A stretch of 17,365 nt of DNA, taken from positions 1 to 17,365 of the forward strand of contig JALEIO010000077.1 in the NCBI GenBank assembly GCA_022769845.1, written 5' to 3'. Shown here piece by piece: positions 7,669 to 13,992 of this stretch. How positions within the stretch are numbered: the stretch's first letter is position 1; each line of letters starts with the position of its first letter. The translations under genes were made by a program, and so were the position numbers. The DNA is from Oscillospiraceae bacterium (GTDB lineage Bacteria; Bacillota; Clostridia; UMGS1810). The notes under the pieces were generated by a model. The model did not search any database. It saw only the letters and a list, made by a program, of their open reading frames with translations, and was not told the DNA's origin.

Positions 7669-8022
7669 TCAATCCCTCTCGTTTTTATTAATTTTGTGAA
7701 TAAGCTCGTCAATATGAATACCGTATTCAACACTGTTGTCGGGAACAAACTTAAATTCGGGGGTATTTCGCAAATCAAGATTTGCCGAAATTTCGCGTCT
7801 TATAAATCCCGCCGCCGAATTTAGCGCAGTAATTGTATCTTTCTTCTGGTCGTCTGTCCCCATAACGCTGATATGCGCCTTTGCGTATTTTAAATCTTTT
7901 GTTATGTCAACCGCAACAACCGAAACCACATCTGCAATTCGAGGGTCTTTAAGACGTCTTATTATTCCGCTTAACTCCCTTTTAACCTCTTCCTTAATTC
8001 TTTCAAGTCTGTTGCCTGCCAT
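7669..8022 (-). CDS. rbfA: 30S ribosome-binding factor RbfA
   Basis: RbfA (117 aa) is a KH-like protein that binds the 30S subunit during late 16S rRNA 5'-end maturation and is needed for cold adaptation in E. coli. Family features are the N-terminus MAGNRLERIKEEVKRELSGII, LKDPRI...VVAVDITKDLKYAKAHISV, and the closing EFKFVPDNSVEYGIHIDELI. The ATG at 8022 has AGGTG 5 nt upstream; a GTG 6 nt earlier overlaps that site. Its stop codon TGA lies within TTGA, 2 nt from the nrnA start chosen here, so the two genes are likely translationally coupled. Confidence 0.97.
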   Translation of the reverse strand: MAGNRLERIKEEVKRELSGIIRRLKDPRIADVVSVVAVDITKDLKYAKAHISVMGTDDQKKDTITALNSAAGFIRREISANLDLRNTPEFKFVPDNSVEYGIHIDELIHKINKNERD

Positions 8023-8037
8023 AAGCACACCTGCCTT

Positions 8038-10329
8038 TTATCTCTTTACTTCCTCCATAACGAACGATTCAATAATATCTCCGTCCTTTATATCATTGAA
8101 GTTTTCAATTCCAACACCACATTCATATCCTGCGGCAACCTCTTTTGCATCGTCTTTGAACCGTTTCAAACTGCTCAAAACGCCTTCATGAACGATAATT
8201 CCGTCACGAACAATACGAGTTTGAGAATTTCTTGTGATTTTTCCGTCTAAAACATACGAACCTGCGATTGTTCCCACACCCGACACCTTAAACGTAGTTC
8301 TTACTTCAGCGTGACCGAGAACGTTTTCTTTAAACTGCGGCGCAAGCATACCCTTCATAGCCGCCTCTATTTCTTCAATAGCGTTGTAAATAACTCTGTA
8401 AAGTCTGATATCAACCTCGTCGCGTTTTGCCGACGCCGCCGCACCCGAATCGGGACGAACGTTAAAGCCGACAATAATAGCGTTGGAGGCTGACGCAAGC
8501 ATAACATCCGACTCGGTAATTCCGCCCACTCCGCCGTGTATGCATTTTACTCTTACTTCGTCATTTGAAAGCTTTTCAAGCGACTGTTTAACTGCCTCAA
8601 CCGACCCCTGAACATCCGCTTTAACAATAATATTGAGATCTTTAACCTCGCCTTCTTTAATCTGGTCAAACAAAGCGTCGAGCGAAACCGCCTGTCTTGA
8701 AACGGTATTTTCATCCTTGATTTTCTGTTTTCTCTTTTCAACAACCGCACGAGCTTTTTTCTCGTCTGTTACTGCATAGAAAATATCTCCGCCGACCGGA
8801 ACTTCGCTTAATCCTACAACCTCAACGGGGACGGACGGACCTGCCTTTTTAACCGACGCACCGCGGTCGTCAACCATTGCTCTTACTCTTCCGACAGCCG
8901 TTCCGGCAACAATAATATCACCAACGCGCAGAGTACCGTTTTGAACAAGCACGGTTGCAACAGGGCCTCTGCCTTTGTCAAGCTGCGACTCTATAACCGT
9001 TCCCTTTGCCTTTCTGTCCGGATTTGCCTTAAGCTCTTTCATTTCGGCAACAAGAATTACCATTTCCAAAAGTTCCTCAATGTTCTTTTTGTATTTCGCC
9101 GAAATAGGAACGCAGATTGTATCACCGCCCCATGCCTCGGGAACGAGGTCATATTCGGTAAGCTCCTGCATAATTTTATCGGGATTTGCGCCCTCTTTAT
9201 CAATTTTATTAATGGCAACAATAATGGTAACGCCCGCCGCTTTTGCGTGGTTGATAGCCTCAACCGTCTGCGGCATTATGCCATCGTCTGCCGCAACAAC
9301 CAAAATTGCGATATCAGTAACCTGCGCACCTCGGGCACGCATAGCGGTAAAGGCTTCGTGACCCGGCGTATCGAGAAAAGTGATTTTCTTATCGTTTACT
9401 CTAACTCTGTACGCACCGATATGCTGTGTAATTCCGCCCGCCTCGTTGGCAATGACATTGGTGCTTCGTATCGCGTCAAGAAGCGAAGTTTTACCGTGGT
9501 CAACGTGACCCATAACAACAACAACCGGAGAACGCGGCTTTAAGCTTTCGGGAGAGTCCTCTGTATCGTTGAAAAGTAAATCCTCCTCTGTAACGATAAT
9601 CTCTTTTTCAATTTTAAAGCCTAAATCCTCGCCTACAAGCAACGCTGTGTCAAAATCAATAACCTGGCTTACTGCTGCCATAATGCCAAGCTCGAAAAGC
9701 TTTTTAACAACTGTCGCGGCAGGAACGTCCAAACGTGCGGCAAAGTCGCCCACCGAAATTTCATCGGGAACCAAAACCGTTTTAACCTCAACAGTTTCCT
9801 TCTTTTCCTTCTCTTTTTTTGCAACGGGAATATTTTTCTCGGGCTTTTTGTGCTGACTGCCCTTTTTAAGCTTTTGCTTTTTCTCAACATTTGATACCTT
9901 TTCAATATCGACAAGTTCTTCTATTTTTTCGGTATCGAGTTTTTCAAGGTCAACAACATTCTGACGCGTGTCAACAATCTTAAGATTATCCTGCTTGACA
10001 ATTTTAAGCGACTCCTCCGACACCTCCTCGTCAATAACAGGCTCTTCTTTAATTTCTATGCCTTTTTTCGCCGCTTCTTCCTTTTTCGACTTTTTCTCGG
10101 CTTCTATTTTTGCTTTCTTTTCTTCCGCTTTATGTGCAAAGTATTCCTCCAGCGTCATTTTATCATCATATTTATTTAAATATATAGAAAAAATGAGGTT
10201 AATGTCATCGGGTTCAAGCTTTGCGGAATGATTTTTCATAACAATGCCGTAATCAGCGAAAACGCCGATAAGTTCTTTGCTTTGAACACCGAAATCCTTT
10301 GCTATTTCGTGAATTTTTGGTTGTGCCAA
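8038..10329 (-). CDS. infB: Translation initiation factor IF-2
   Basis: IF-2 is the GTPase that brings fMet-tRNA to the 30S subunit and promotes subunit joining. The 763-residue protein has an IF2_N helical module (about 1-50), a charged Lys/Glu-rich linker (about 60-180) and a second IF2_N module (about 185-240). Its G domain has G1 GHVDHGKTS at 274-282, G3 DTPGHEAF and G4 NKID. Domains II and III and the fMet-tRNA-binding C1/C2 domains follow, including the GHAEVRTTFKVSGVGTIAG region. The start is TTG, with GGAGGTG and a 7-nt spacing; an in-frame GTG 9 nt earlier lies inside that site. It follows ylxQ by 14 nt and precedes rbfA by 15 nt. Confidence 0.98.
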   Translation of the reverse strand: MAQPKIHEIAKDFGVQSKELIGVFADYGIVMKNHSAKLEPDDINLIFSIYLNKYDDKMTLEEYFAHKAEEKKAKIEAEKKSKKEEAAKKGIEIKEEPVIDEEVSEESLKIVKQDNLKIVDTRQNVVDLEKLDTEKIEELVDIEKVSNVEKKQKLKKGSQHKKPEKNIPVAKKEKEKKETVEVKTVLVPDEISVGDFAARLDVPAATVVKKLFELGIMAAVSQVIDFDTALLVGEDLGFKIEKEIIVTEEDLLFNDTEDSPESLKPRSPVVVVMGHVDHGKTSLLDAIRSTNVIANEAGGITQHIGAYRVRVNDKKITFLDTPGHEAFTAMRARGAQVTDIAILVVAADDGIMPQTVEAINHAKAAGVTIIVAINKIDKEGANPDKIMQELTEYDLVPEAWGGDTICVPISAKYKKNIEELLEMVILVAEMKELKANPDRKAKGTVIESQLDKGRGPVATVLVQNGTLRVGDIIVAGTAVGRVRAMVDDRGASVKKAGPSVPVEVVGLSEVPVGGDIFYAVTDEKKARAVVEKRKQKIKDENTVSRQAVSLDALFDQIKEGEVKDLNIIVKADVQGSVEAVKQSLEKLSNDEVRVKCIHGGVGGITESDVMLASASNAIIVGFNVRPDSGAAASAKRDEVDIRLYRVIYNAIEEIEAAMKGMLAPQFKENVLGHAEVRTTFKVSGVGTIAGSYVLDGKITRNSQTRIVRDGIIVHEGVLSSLKRFKDDAKEVAAGYECGVGIENFNDIKDGDIIESFVMEEVKR

Positions 10330-10343
10330 AATTACCACCTCCG

Positions 10344-10646
10344 TTAAATTTTCGGCAGACTTTTTTCAATCAGTCCTGCCAGTCCCTCATCGCAGATTGC
10401 CACAACCGCATTGTGCGTGTTGCCTATGCTGTGACCTAAAGACTCCGTATCGCCAAAAAAAACATATTTGACGTTATAAAATTTGCAGCTGTTTGTTATG
10501 CTTTTATGTGTATTTTTTGCAGCGTCGCCGCTTAAAATTACAAGATGTGCGCTGCCGCTTGCTATTGCGTCTTTGCAGTTTTTTTCACCGCTCACAAGCC
10601 TTCCGGCTTTTTTTGCAAGACCTATAAGCTTATATGTCCTGTCCAT
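10344..10646 (-). CDS. ylxQ: L7Ae/L30e-family RNA-binding protein YlxQ
   Basis: This 100-residue protein has the same length as B. subtilis YlxQ, a kink-turn RNA-binding homologue of ribosomal protein L7Ae whose cellular role is unclear. The L7Ae core is visible: IGLAKKAGRLVSGEKNCKDAI, then AHLVILSGDAAKNTHKSI and a VAICDEGLAGLI ending. I chose the ATG at 10646, which has GGGTG 6 nt upstream and falls inside the end of ylxR (17-nt overlap). An in-frame ORF extends 18 codons further, but that part lies wholly within ylxR and has no ribosome site. infB begins 14 nt after its stop. Confidence 0.93.
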   Translation of the reverse strand: MDRTYKLIGLAKKAGRLVSGEKNCKDAIASGSAHLVILSGDAAKNTHKSITNSCKFYNVKYVFFGDTESLGHSIGNTHNAVVAICDEGLAGLIEKSLPKI

Positions 10647-10914
10647 TTTCATCACCCGCAATACATTTAAGCTTTTCGTAAATTTTGCCGCAGTCATCAA
10701 GCTTTAAAGCGCGCGCAAGCCGTTTTTTCTTCTCGGCTTTCAGAACACACTGAATGTTTTTGCAAACATACGCACCTCTGCCGAAGGTGTTTTTGTCTGC
10801 GTCAACAAAAACTTCGCCGTTTTTGTTTTTTACAATCTTTATAAGACTTGATTTATCACACTTTTTTCCGCAGCCGATACAGGTACGAAAAGGCAAATAT
10901 TTGTTATCTGACAC
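10630..10914 (-). CDS. ylxR: YlxR/RnpM RNA-binding protein (DUF448)
   Basis: A small basic protein of 94 residues, encoded between nusA and infB in nearly all Firmicutes. The family signature is clear: PFRTCIGCGKKCDKSSLIKIV near the N-terminus, then GEVFVDADKNTFGRGAYVC, and a lysine-rich segment AEKKKRLARALK. In B. subtilis the protein (renamed RnpM) binds the RNase P RNA and modulates its activity; other reports call it a nucleoid-associated regulator. The start is GTG with GGGAG about 7 nt upstream. Its end overlaps the start of ylxQ by 17 nt, suggesting translational coupling. Confidence 0.95.
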   Translation of the reverse strand: MSDNKYLPFRTCIGCGKKCDKSSLIKIVKNKNGEVFVDADKNTFGRGAYVCKNIQCVLKAEKKKRLARALKLDDCGKIYEKLKCIAGDENGQDI

Positions 10915-10925
10915 CTAACCACTCC

Positions 10926-11960
10926 CTATTCGTCGCGGTCGCTTTTGATGTCAATTTTATATCCTGTAAGACGAGCCGCAAGACGCGCGTTCTGACCTTC
11001 CTTGCCGATCGCAAGCGAAAGCTGTGAAAACGGAACTGTAATATGCGCCTGTTTGTTTTCGGCATCCACCGAAAGCGATACAACCTCGGCAGGGCTTAAA
11101 GCTGCTCTTATAAATTCTTCCGGGTCGTCACTGTATTTTACAATGTCAATTTTTTCTCCGTTAAGCTCATCAATAATAACCTGAACTCTCGCGCCTTTAG
11201 TGCCGATGCATGCGCCAATCGGGTCAACGTTTTCGTTGTTGGATTTAACCGCCATTTTTGTTCTTGAGCCCGCCTCGCGCGAAATGCTCATAATTTCAAC
11301 AATTCCATCCTGAATTTCGGGAATTTCATTTTCAAAAAGTTTCTGCACAAGTGCCGCCTTTGCTCTTGAAACCGTAATTACAGGCCCCTTTGTGGTTTTT
11401 TTAACCTCGGTTACATAAACCTTGAGATGCTGGTGAAAATCGTATTTTTCAGTCTGAACCTGTTCGGAATACGGCAGAAAAACTTCAGCTTTTCCTGCGT
11501 CGAGATAAATATTTCTGCGCTCAATTCGCTGGATAATTCCTTCAATAACAGTATGCTCCTTTGCCGAAAATTCTTCGTAGATGTTCTCTCTTTCAACCTC
11601 GCGTATCTTTTGAGTAACCATCTGTTTTGCAGTCTGCGCCGCAATACGTCCGAAGGTTTTCGGTGTCGCTTCGATTTCAACCTCGCTGCCAACATCATAC
11701 TGCTTGCTGATTTTATGCGCGTCATCTATAGAAATTTCAACCTGCGGGTCTGAAACCTCCTCAACAACCGTCTTTCTTGCAAACACTCTTACAACGCCTG
11801 TTTCCTTGTCGATATTCACGAAAACGTTATCCTGATTTGTTTCGTAATTTTTTTTGTAAGCTGATATAAGCGCGTTTTCAATCGTTTCAAGCAAAACTTC
11901 TTTTTTAATATTTTTTTCTCTTTCAATTTCCTCCAAAGCCAATATGAACTCGCTGTTCAT
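10926..11960 (-). CDS. nusA: Transcription termination/antitermination factor NusA
   Basis: NusA binds RNA polymerase and nascent RNA and modulates pausing, intrinsic termination and antitermination. This 344-residue form has the N-terminal polymerase-binding domain (about 1-125, beginning MNSEFILALEEIEREKNIKK), an S1 domain (about 135-200), KH1 (about 205-275, with IGACIGTKGARVQVI and GEKIDIVKYSDDP) and KH2 (about 280-340, with AIGKEGQNARLAARLTGYKI). It lacks the acidic C-terminal repeats of proteobacterial NusA, as is normal in Firmicutes. Its ribosome site is weak: AAGGGG is about 12 nt from the ATG and only GAGA is closer. Translation may therefore depend on coupling with rimP, 32 nt upstream. 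ylxR follows after 11 nt. Confidence 0.98.
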   Translation of the reverse strand: MNSEFILALEEIEREKNIKKEVLLETIENALISAYKKNYETNQDNVFVNIDKETGVVRVFARKTVVEEVSDPQVEISIDDAHKISKQYDVGSEVEIEATPKTFGRIAAQTAKQMVTQKIREVERENIYEEFSAKEHTVIEGIIQRIERRNIYLDAGKAEVFLPYSEQVQTEKYDFHQHLKVYVTEVKKTTKGPVITVSRAKAALVQKLFENEIPEIQDGIVEIMSISREAGSRTKMAVKSNNENVDPIGACIGTKGARVQVIIDELNGEKIDIVKYSDDPEEFIRAALSPAEVVSLSVDAENKQAHITVPFSQLSLAIGKEGQNARLAARLTGYKIDIKSDRDE

Positions 11961-11992
11961 TTTTCTCTAACGCCCCTTTTCAATATAGTTAT

Positions 11993-12454
11993 TTAAAAGC
12001 TAATTGCTAATTTTATACTTGAAATTTTATCAAGCGGAACTTTAATAACACCGTTTGAGTCGATTATGATTGAATCATCATCGTAGCCCAAAAGCTCACC
12101 GCTCAAATTTTTTTTGCCGTTTATTTTGGTAAAAAGTCCAATATCCACATTTCTTCCTTTGTATCTTTCATAATCGTCCTTATTTCTTAAGGGTCTGTCA
12201 ATACCTGGCGATGACACCTCTAACATATACGCATTGGGAATCGGATCACTTTCATCCAGCAAATCTGAAAGATATCTGCTAACATTTTCGCAGTCGTTTA
12301 TAGAAATGTTCTCGTTGGGATTTTCCTTTTCAATATAAACCCTCAAAACATAATCCGAACCTTCTTTTTTGTACTCAACATCAAAAAGCGAGCAATCAAA
12401 CCTTTTCGCGGCGTCTTTCGCAATGCCCTTTACAACTTCAGTAATTTTAGCCAT
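11993..12454 (-). CDS. rimP: Ribosome maturation factor RimP
   Basis: RimP (153 aa, usual length 150-160) binds the 30S precursor and helps assemble its head around S12 and S19. The N-terminal alpha/beta domain (about 1-80) contains VEYKKEGSDYVLRVYIEK and the conserved DCENVSRYLSDLLDESDPIPNAYMLEVSSPGIDRPL region, interrupted here only for description. A C-terminal SH3-like domain (about 90-153) follows, with LSGELLGYDDDSIII and the IPLD-like VPLDKISSIKL. The ATG has GGAGG 5 nt upstream. It is the first gene of the nusA-infB operon, as in B. subtilis and E. coli, with its own promoter, palindrome and hairpins upstream; nusA begins 32 nt later. Confidence 0.96.
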   Translation of the reverse strand: MAKITEVVKGIAKDAAKRFDCSLFDVEYKKEGSDYVLRVYIEKENPNENISINDCENVSRYLSDLLDESDPIPNAYMLEVSSPGIDRPLRNKDDYERYKGRNVDIGLFTKINGKKNLSGELLGYDDDSIIIDSNGVIKVPLDKISSIKLAISF

Positions 12455-12471
12455 ATTCCCCTCCGTTAAGC

Positions 12472-12545
12472 GGCAAGAAAAGCTTCTGCCAATTTTTTAA
12501 AATTACCTCATAACAATACGAAAGAGTGGGTTTAGCCCACTCTTT
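12472..12545 (-). promoter_or_regulatory. Two leader hairpins upstream of rimP
   Basis: In the transcript, AAAGAGUGGG and CCCACUCUUU (12545-12536 and 12530-12521) form a perfect 10-bp stem with a 5-nt loop. It sits about 20 nt from the predicted 5' end and has no U-tract, so it is not a terminator. A second, weaker stem, GGCAGAA...UUCUUGCC (12490-12472), lies just before the GGAGGGG ribosome site of rimP. Likely roles are stabilising the 5' end of a long mRNA or controlling rimP translation; the sequence does not decide between them. Confidence 0.6.
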
Positions 12546-12550
12546 GTCAA

Positions 12551-12578
12551 GTAAATATTCAGTATATGAATATTTTAC
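12551..12578. repeat. Operator-like palindrome over the rimP promoter -10 and start site
   Basis: AAATATTCA (12553-12561) and TGAATATTT (12567-12575) are perfect inverted repeats around GTATA. With one bulged base the match extends to 11 bp on each side (GTAAATATTCA/TGAATATTT-T-TAC). The palindrome covers the -10 box and the predicted start site, so a bound protein would block transcription. The transcript could also fold its extreme 5' end here. No regulator gene is present in the window. Confidence 0.5.
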
Positions 12579-12600
12579 CACACATTTTATAAAAAATCAA
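12572..12600 (-). promoter_or_regulatory. Sigma-A promoter of the rimP-nusA-infB operon
   Basis: TTGATT (12600-12595, -35, 4/6) lies 17 bp from TAAAAT (12577-12572, -10, 5/6). TGG directly precedes the -10 and makes an extended -10. The predicted start site is near 12565, which gives a leader of about 110 nt before rimP. It lies between the efp-operon terminator and rimP, where an operon promoter is needed. Confidence 0.72.
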
Positions 12601-12660
12601 GACTTTTTTGCACATTTTTTAAAAATTTTGCATATTTTTTACTTTGTTTTTAAAATTATT

Positions 12661-12699
12661 GCTTAAAAAGAAAAACTTCGGCTTATTTGCCGAAGTTTT
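12661..12699 (-). terminator. Rho-independent terminator of the efp operon
   Basis: AAAACTTCGGC (12699-12689 as read on the minus strand) pairs perfectly with GCCGAAGTTTT (12682-12672) around a 6-nt loop, and TTTTTCTTTTT follows directly. It begins 5 nt after the stop of the zinc-ribbon gene and separates the efp operon from the rimP-nusA operon. Confidence 0.92.
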
Positions 12700-12703
12700 A
12701 AAA

Positions 12704-13135
12704 TTATTCGTCATCCTCGCAGCCGCAATCACAGCAGTCGTCGCAATCGCAGTCTTCCAAATCAATGTCAATTTTAGCTTTGCAGTTAGGGCAGTAAATA
12801 TCCTCATTCTGCAAAAGTGTGTCCTCATCAACGCAAACAATTTCGTGACACTCGGGGCATTCAACCTCATAGTATTCGTCATCACAGCAATCGTCGCAGT
12901 CACACTCGTCGTCCTCAAGAAGTCCTTCTTCAACAGCTGCCAAGTCCTCATCAATCAAATCAACCTGTTCAGCAATCTCGTCCTGATAATCGTACAAATC
13001 GTCAATAGAGTCATTAATTTCATCCAAAACAGAAAGCAAAGCTTTAAAAATTTTGCCCTCGTTGGATGTTTCGTCAAAATTCATACCTTCCATTAAACCT
13101 TTAACATATGAAAGGCGGCTTGAAATATTTTCCAT
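12704..13135 (-). CDS. Acidic cysteine-rich zinc-ribbon protein (CD1247 N-terminal-domain type)
   Basis: This 143-residue, strongly acidic protein has an N-terminal helical segment (about 1-72, with the start MENISSRLSYVKGLMEGM and likely coiled coil) that resembles the clostridial CD1247 N-terminal domain family as I remember it. A two-CxxC zinc ribbon follows: C93 and C96 with C115 and C118. The ribbon is bracketed by two nearly identical Asp/Cys clusters, ECDCDDCC (77-84) and DCDCDDCC (128-135), and the tail adds C137 and C139. These could bind further metal. The function is unknown. The ATG at 13135 has AAGGAGG 9 nt upstream; a TTG 9 nt earlier overlaps that site. It is the second gene of the efp operon and ends 5 nt before a strong terminator. 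Confidence 0.85.
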   Translation of the reverse strand: MENISSRLSYVKGLMEGMNFDETSNEGKIFKALLSVLDEINDSIDDLYDYQDEIAEQVDLIDEDLAAVEEGLLEDDECDCDDCCDDEYYEVECPECHEIVCVDEDTLLQNEDIYCPNCKAKIDIDLEDCDCDDCCDCGCEDDE

Positions 13136-13162
13136 AATTTGCAACCTCCTTATAAACGAGCC

Positions 13163-13720
13163 TTACGCTCTTTCCATATATTCGCCTGTTCTTGTGTCGA
13201 TTCTTATCATTTCGCCCTGGTCGATAAAAAGCGGAACATTGAGCGTAGCGCCTGTTTCAACCGTAGCAGGCTTTGTAGCGCCTGTTGATGTATCTCCTTT
13301 AAAGCCCGGTTCCGTTTCTGTAACCTGAAGCTCAACAAACGTAGGCGGCTCAACGCCGAACACATTGCCTTTATACGAAAGCACTTTAACAACCATATTT
13401 TCTTTTACAAATTTGAAAGAATCGCCGAGCGCGTCCTTGTTAAGCGGCATTTGCTCAAATGTTTCCTGATCCATAAAGTAATACAATTCGCCGTCTGTAT
13501 ATAAATACTCGTAATCCTTTCTCTCGATGTGAGCTTTGGGCATTTTTTCGGTAGGTCTGAAGGTTTTTTCAACCACTGCTCCTGTTATAACATTTTTTAA
13601 TTTTGTTCTTACAAAAGCCGCTCCCTTACCGGGTTTAACGTGCTGAAATTCCACAACCTGGAAAACATTGCCGTCAAGTTCAAAGGTAACGCCGTTTCTG
13701 AATTCACCTGCTGAAATCAT
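13163..13720 (-). CDS. efp: Elongation factor P
   Basis: EF-P binds the ribosome between the P and E sites and relieves stalling at consecutive prolines. The 185-residue length is exactly typical. It has an N-terminal KOW-like domain (1-65) with the tip loop HVKPGKGAAF, and two OB domains, the last ending in the conserved DTRTGEYMERA. K32 in PGKG is the residue that is modified in B. subtilis (5-aminopentanol) and other bacteria; no modification gene is visible here. The ATG follows AGGAGG at 9 nt. It has its own promoter and a long structured leader, and the zinc-ribbon gene follows after 27 nt in the same operon. The proline-specific aminopeptidase just upstream is a recurrent neighbour in Firmicutes. 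Confidence 0.98.
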   Translation of the reverse strand: MISAGEFRNGVTFELDGNVFQVVEFQHVKPGKGAAFVRTKLKNVITGAVVEKTFRPTEKMPKAHIERKDYEYLYTDGELYYFMDQETFEQMPLNKDALGDSFKFVKENMVVKVLSYKGNVFGVEPPTFVELQVTETEPGFKGDTSTGATKPATVETGATLNVPLFIDQGEMIRIDTRTGEYMERA

Positions 13721-13897
13721 CTTAAAATTCCTCCTGTTACTGTATTCAATAAGGGGTTAATCCCGTCTTTTAACGTTTTCTTCTGACAGATTGAGCTTTC
13801 AGAAGAAAAAATCAAGTGTAAGTACACCGCCCAAAGAGGCGGAAGGCATCTTGATTTAGTTATAATGCCAAGCAATTTGCTGACACAAAATTCCATA
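13721..13897 (-). promoter_or_regulatory. Structured 5' leader of efp; candidate cis-regulatory RNA
   Basis: Between the promoter and the efp start lie several complementary segments, read in the transcript. GGCAU (13869-13865) can pair with AUGCC (13849-13845). AAAUCAAG (13857-13850) can pair with CUUGAUUU (13816-13809). The second 5' arm lies between the halves of the first pair and directly abuts AUGCC, so together they would form an H-type pseudoknot. The inner loop holds a CCGCC/GGCGG hairpin (13842-13827) and a small GUGU/ACAC hairpin. The U-run at 13811-13806 follows the 8-bp helix as in a terminator. A second 11-bp perfect hairpin, UUUUCUUCUGA/UCAGAAGAAAA (13809-13799 with 13786-13776), captures four of those U residues. 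The efp ribosome site AGGAGG follows near 13730. I do not recognise it as a named riboswitch class. Confidence 0.5.
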
Positions 13898-13903
13898 TTA
13901 TTT

Positions 13904-13952
13904 ATTTTAACCTATTTTTTGCAAAATAGCAAGTGTTTTTTTAAAAAATATT
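13904..13952 (-). promoter_or_regulatory. Sigma-A promoter of efp with A/T-rich upstream element
   Basis: On the minus strand, TTGCTA (13932-13927, -35, 4/6) is separated by exactly 17 bp from TAAAAT (13909-13904, -10, 5/6). Immediately upstream of the -35 lies AATATTTTTTAAAAAAA (13952-13936), which resembles an UP element bound by the RNA polymerase alpha subunit. Transcription should start near 13897, giving a leader of about 175 nt. The spacer holds a small inverted repeat (CTATTTT/AAAATAG). Confidence 0.7.
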
Positions 13953-13979
13953 GTAATATTGGAAATATTTTTTAAAAAA
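13937..13979. repeat. 16-bp perfect A/T-only inverted repeat between the aminopeptidase gene and efp
   Basis: TTTTTTAAAAAATATT (13937-13952) is the exact reverse complement of AATATTTTTTAAAAAA (13964-13979), with an 11-bp spacer. It begins 13 nt after the aminopeptidase stop and ends 4 bp upstream of the efp -35 box. It may act as a weak terminator, as an A/T-rich upstream promoter element, or both. It contains no G or C in the arms, so it is not a standard intrinsic terminator. Confidence 0.7.
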
Positions 13980-13992
13980 CAGGAATATTTTG

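Noticed and set aside
8941..9543. 200-codon open frame on the plus strand
   Set aside because: Antisense to the G domain of infB; a shadow of a strongly conserved gene with no supporting signals.
10647..10700. 18-codon N-terminal extension of ylxQ
   Set aside because: It lies within ylxR, has no ribosome site, and would exceed the 100-residue length of the B. subtilis homologue.
12545..12550. Perfect TTGACA -35 box on the minus strand upstream of rimP
   Set aside because: No -10-like hexamer occurs 15-19 bp downstream; that stretch is the leader hairpin. The TTGATT/TAAAAT promoter fits better.
12644..13096. Hydrophobic 150-codon open frame on the plus strand
   Set aside because: It is the complement of the Asp/Glu/Cys-rich gene, which produces Val/Ile/Leu-like codons. 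It runs across the terminator hairpin and has no ribosome site.
13809..13869. Assignment of the efp leader to a known riboswitch (ZTP, preQ1-II, T-box)
   Set aside because: The CCGCC and pseudoknot features are only superficially similar. The diagnostic motifs, such as the T-box GGUGGNACCGCG, are missing, so it is left unnamed.
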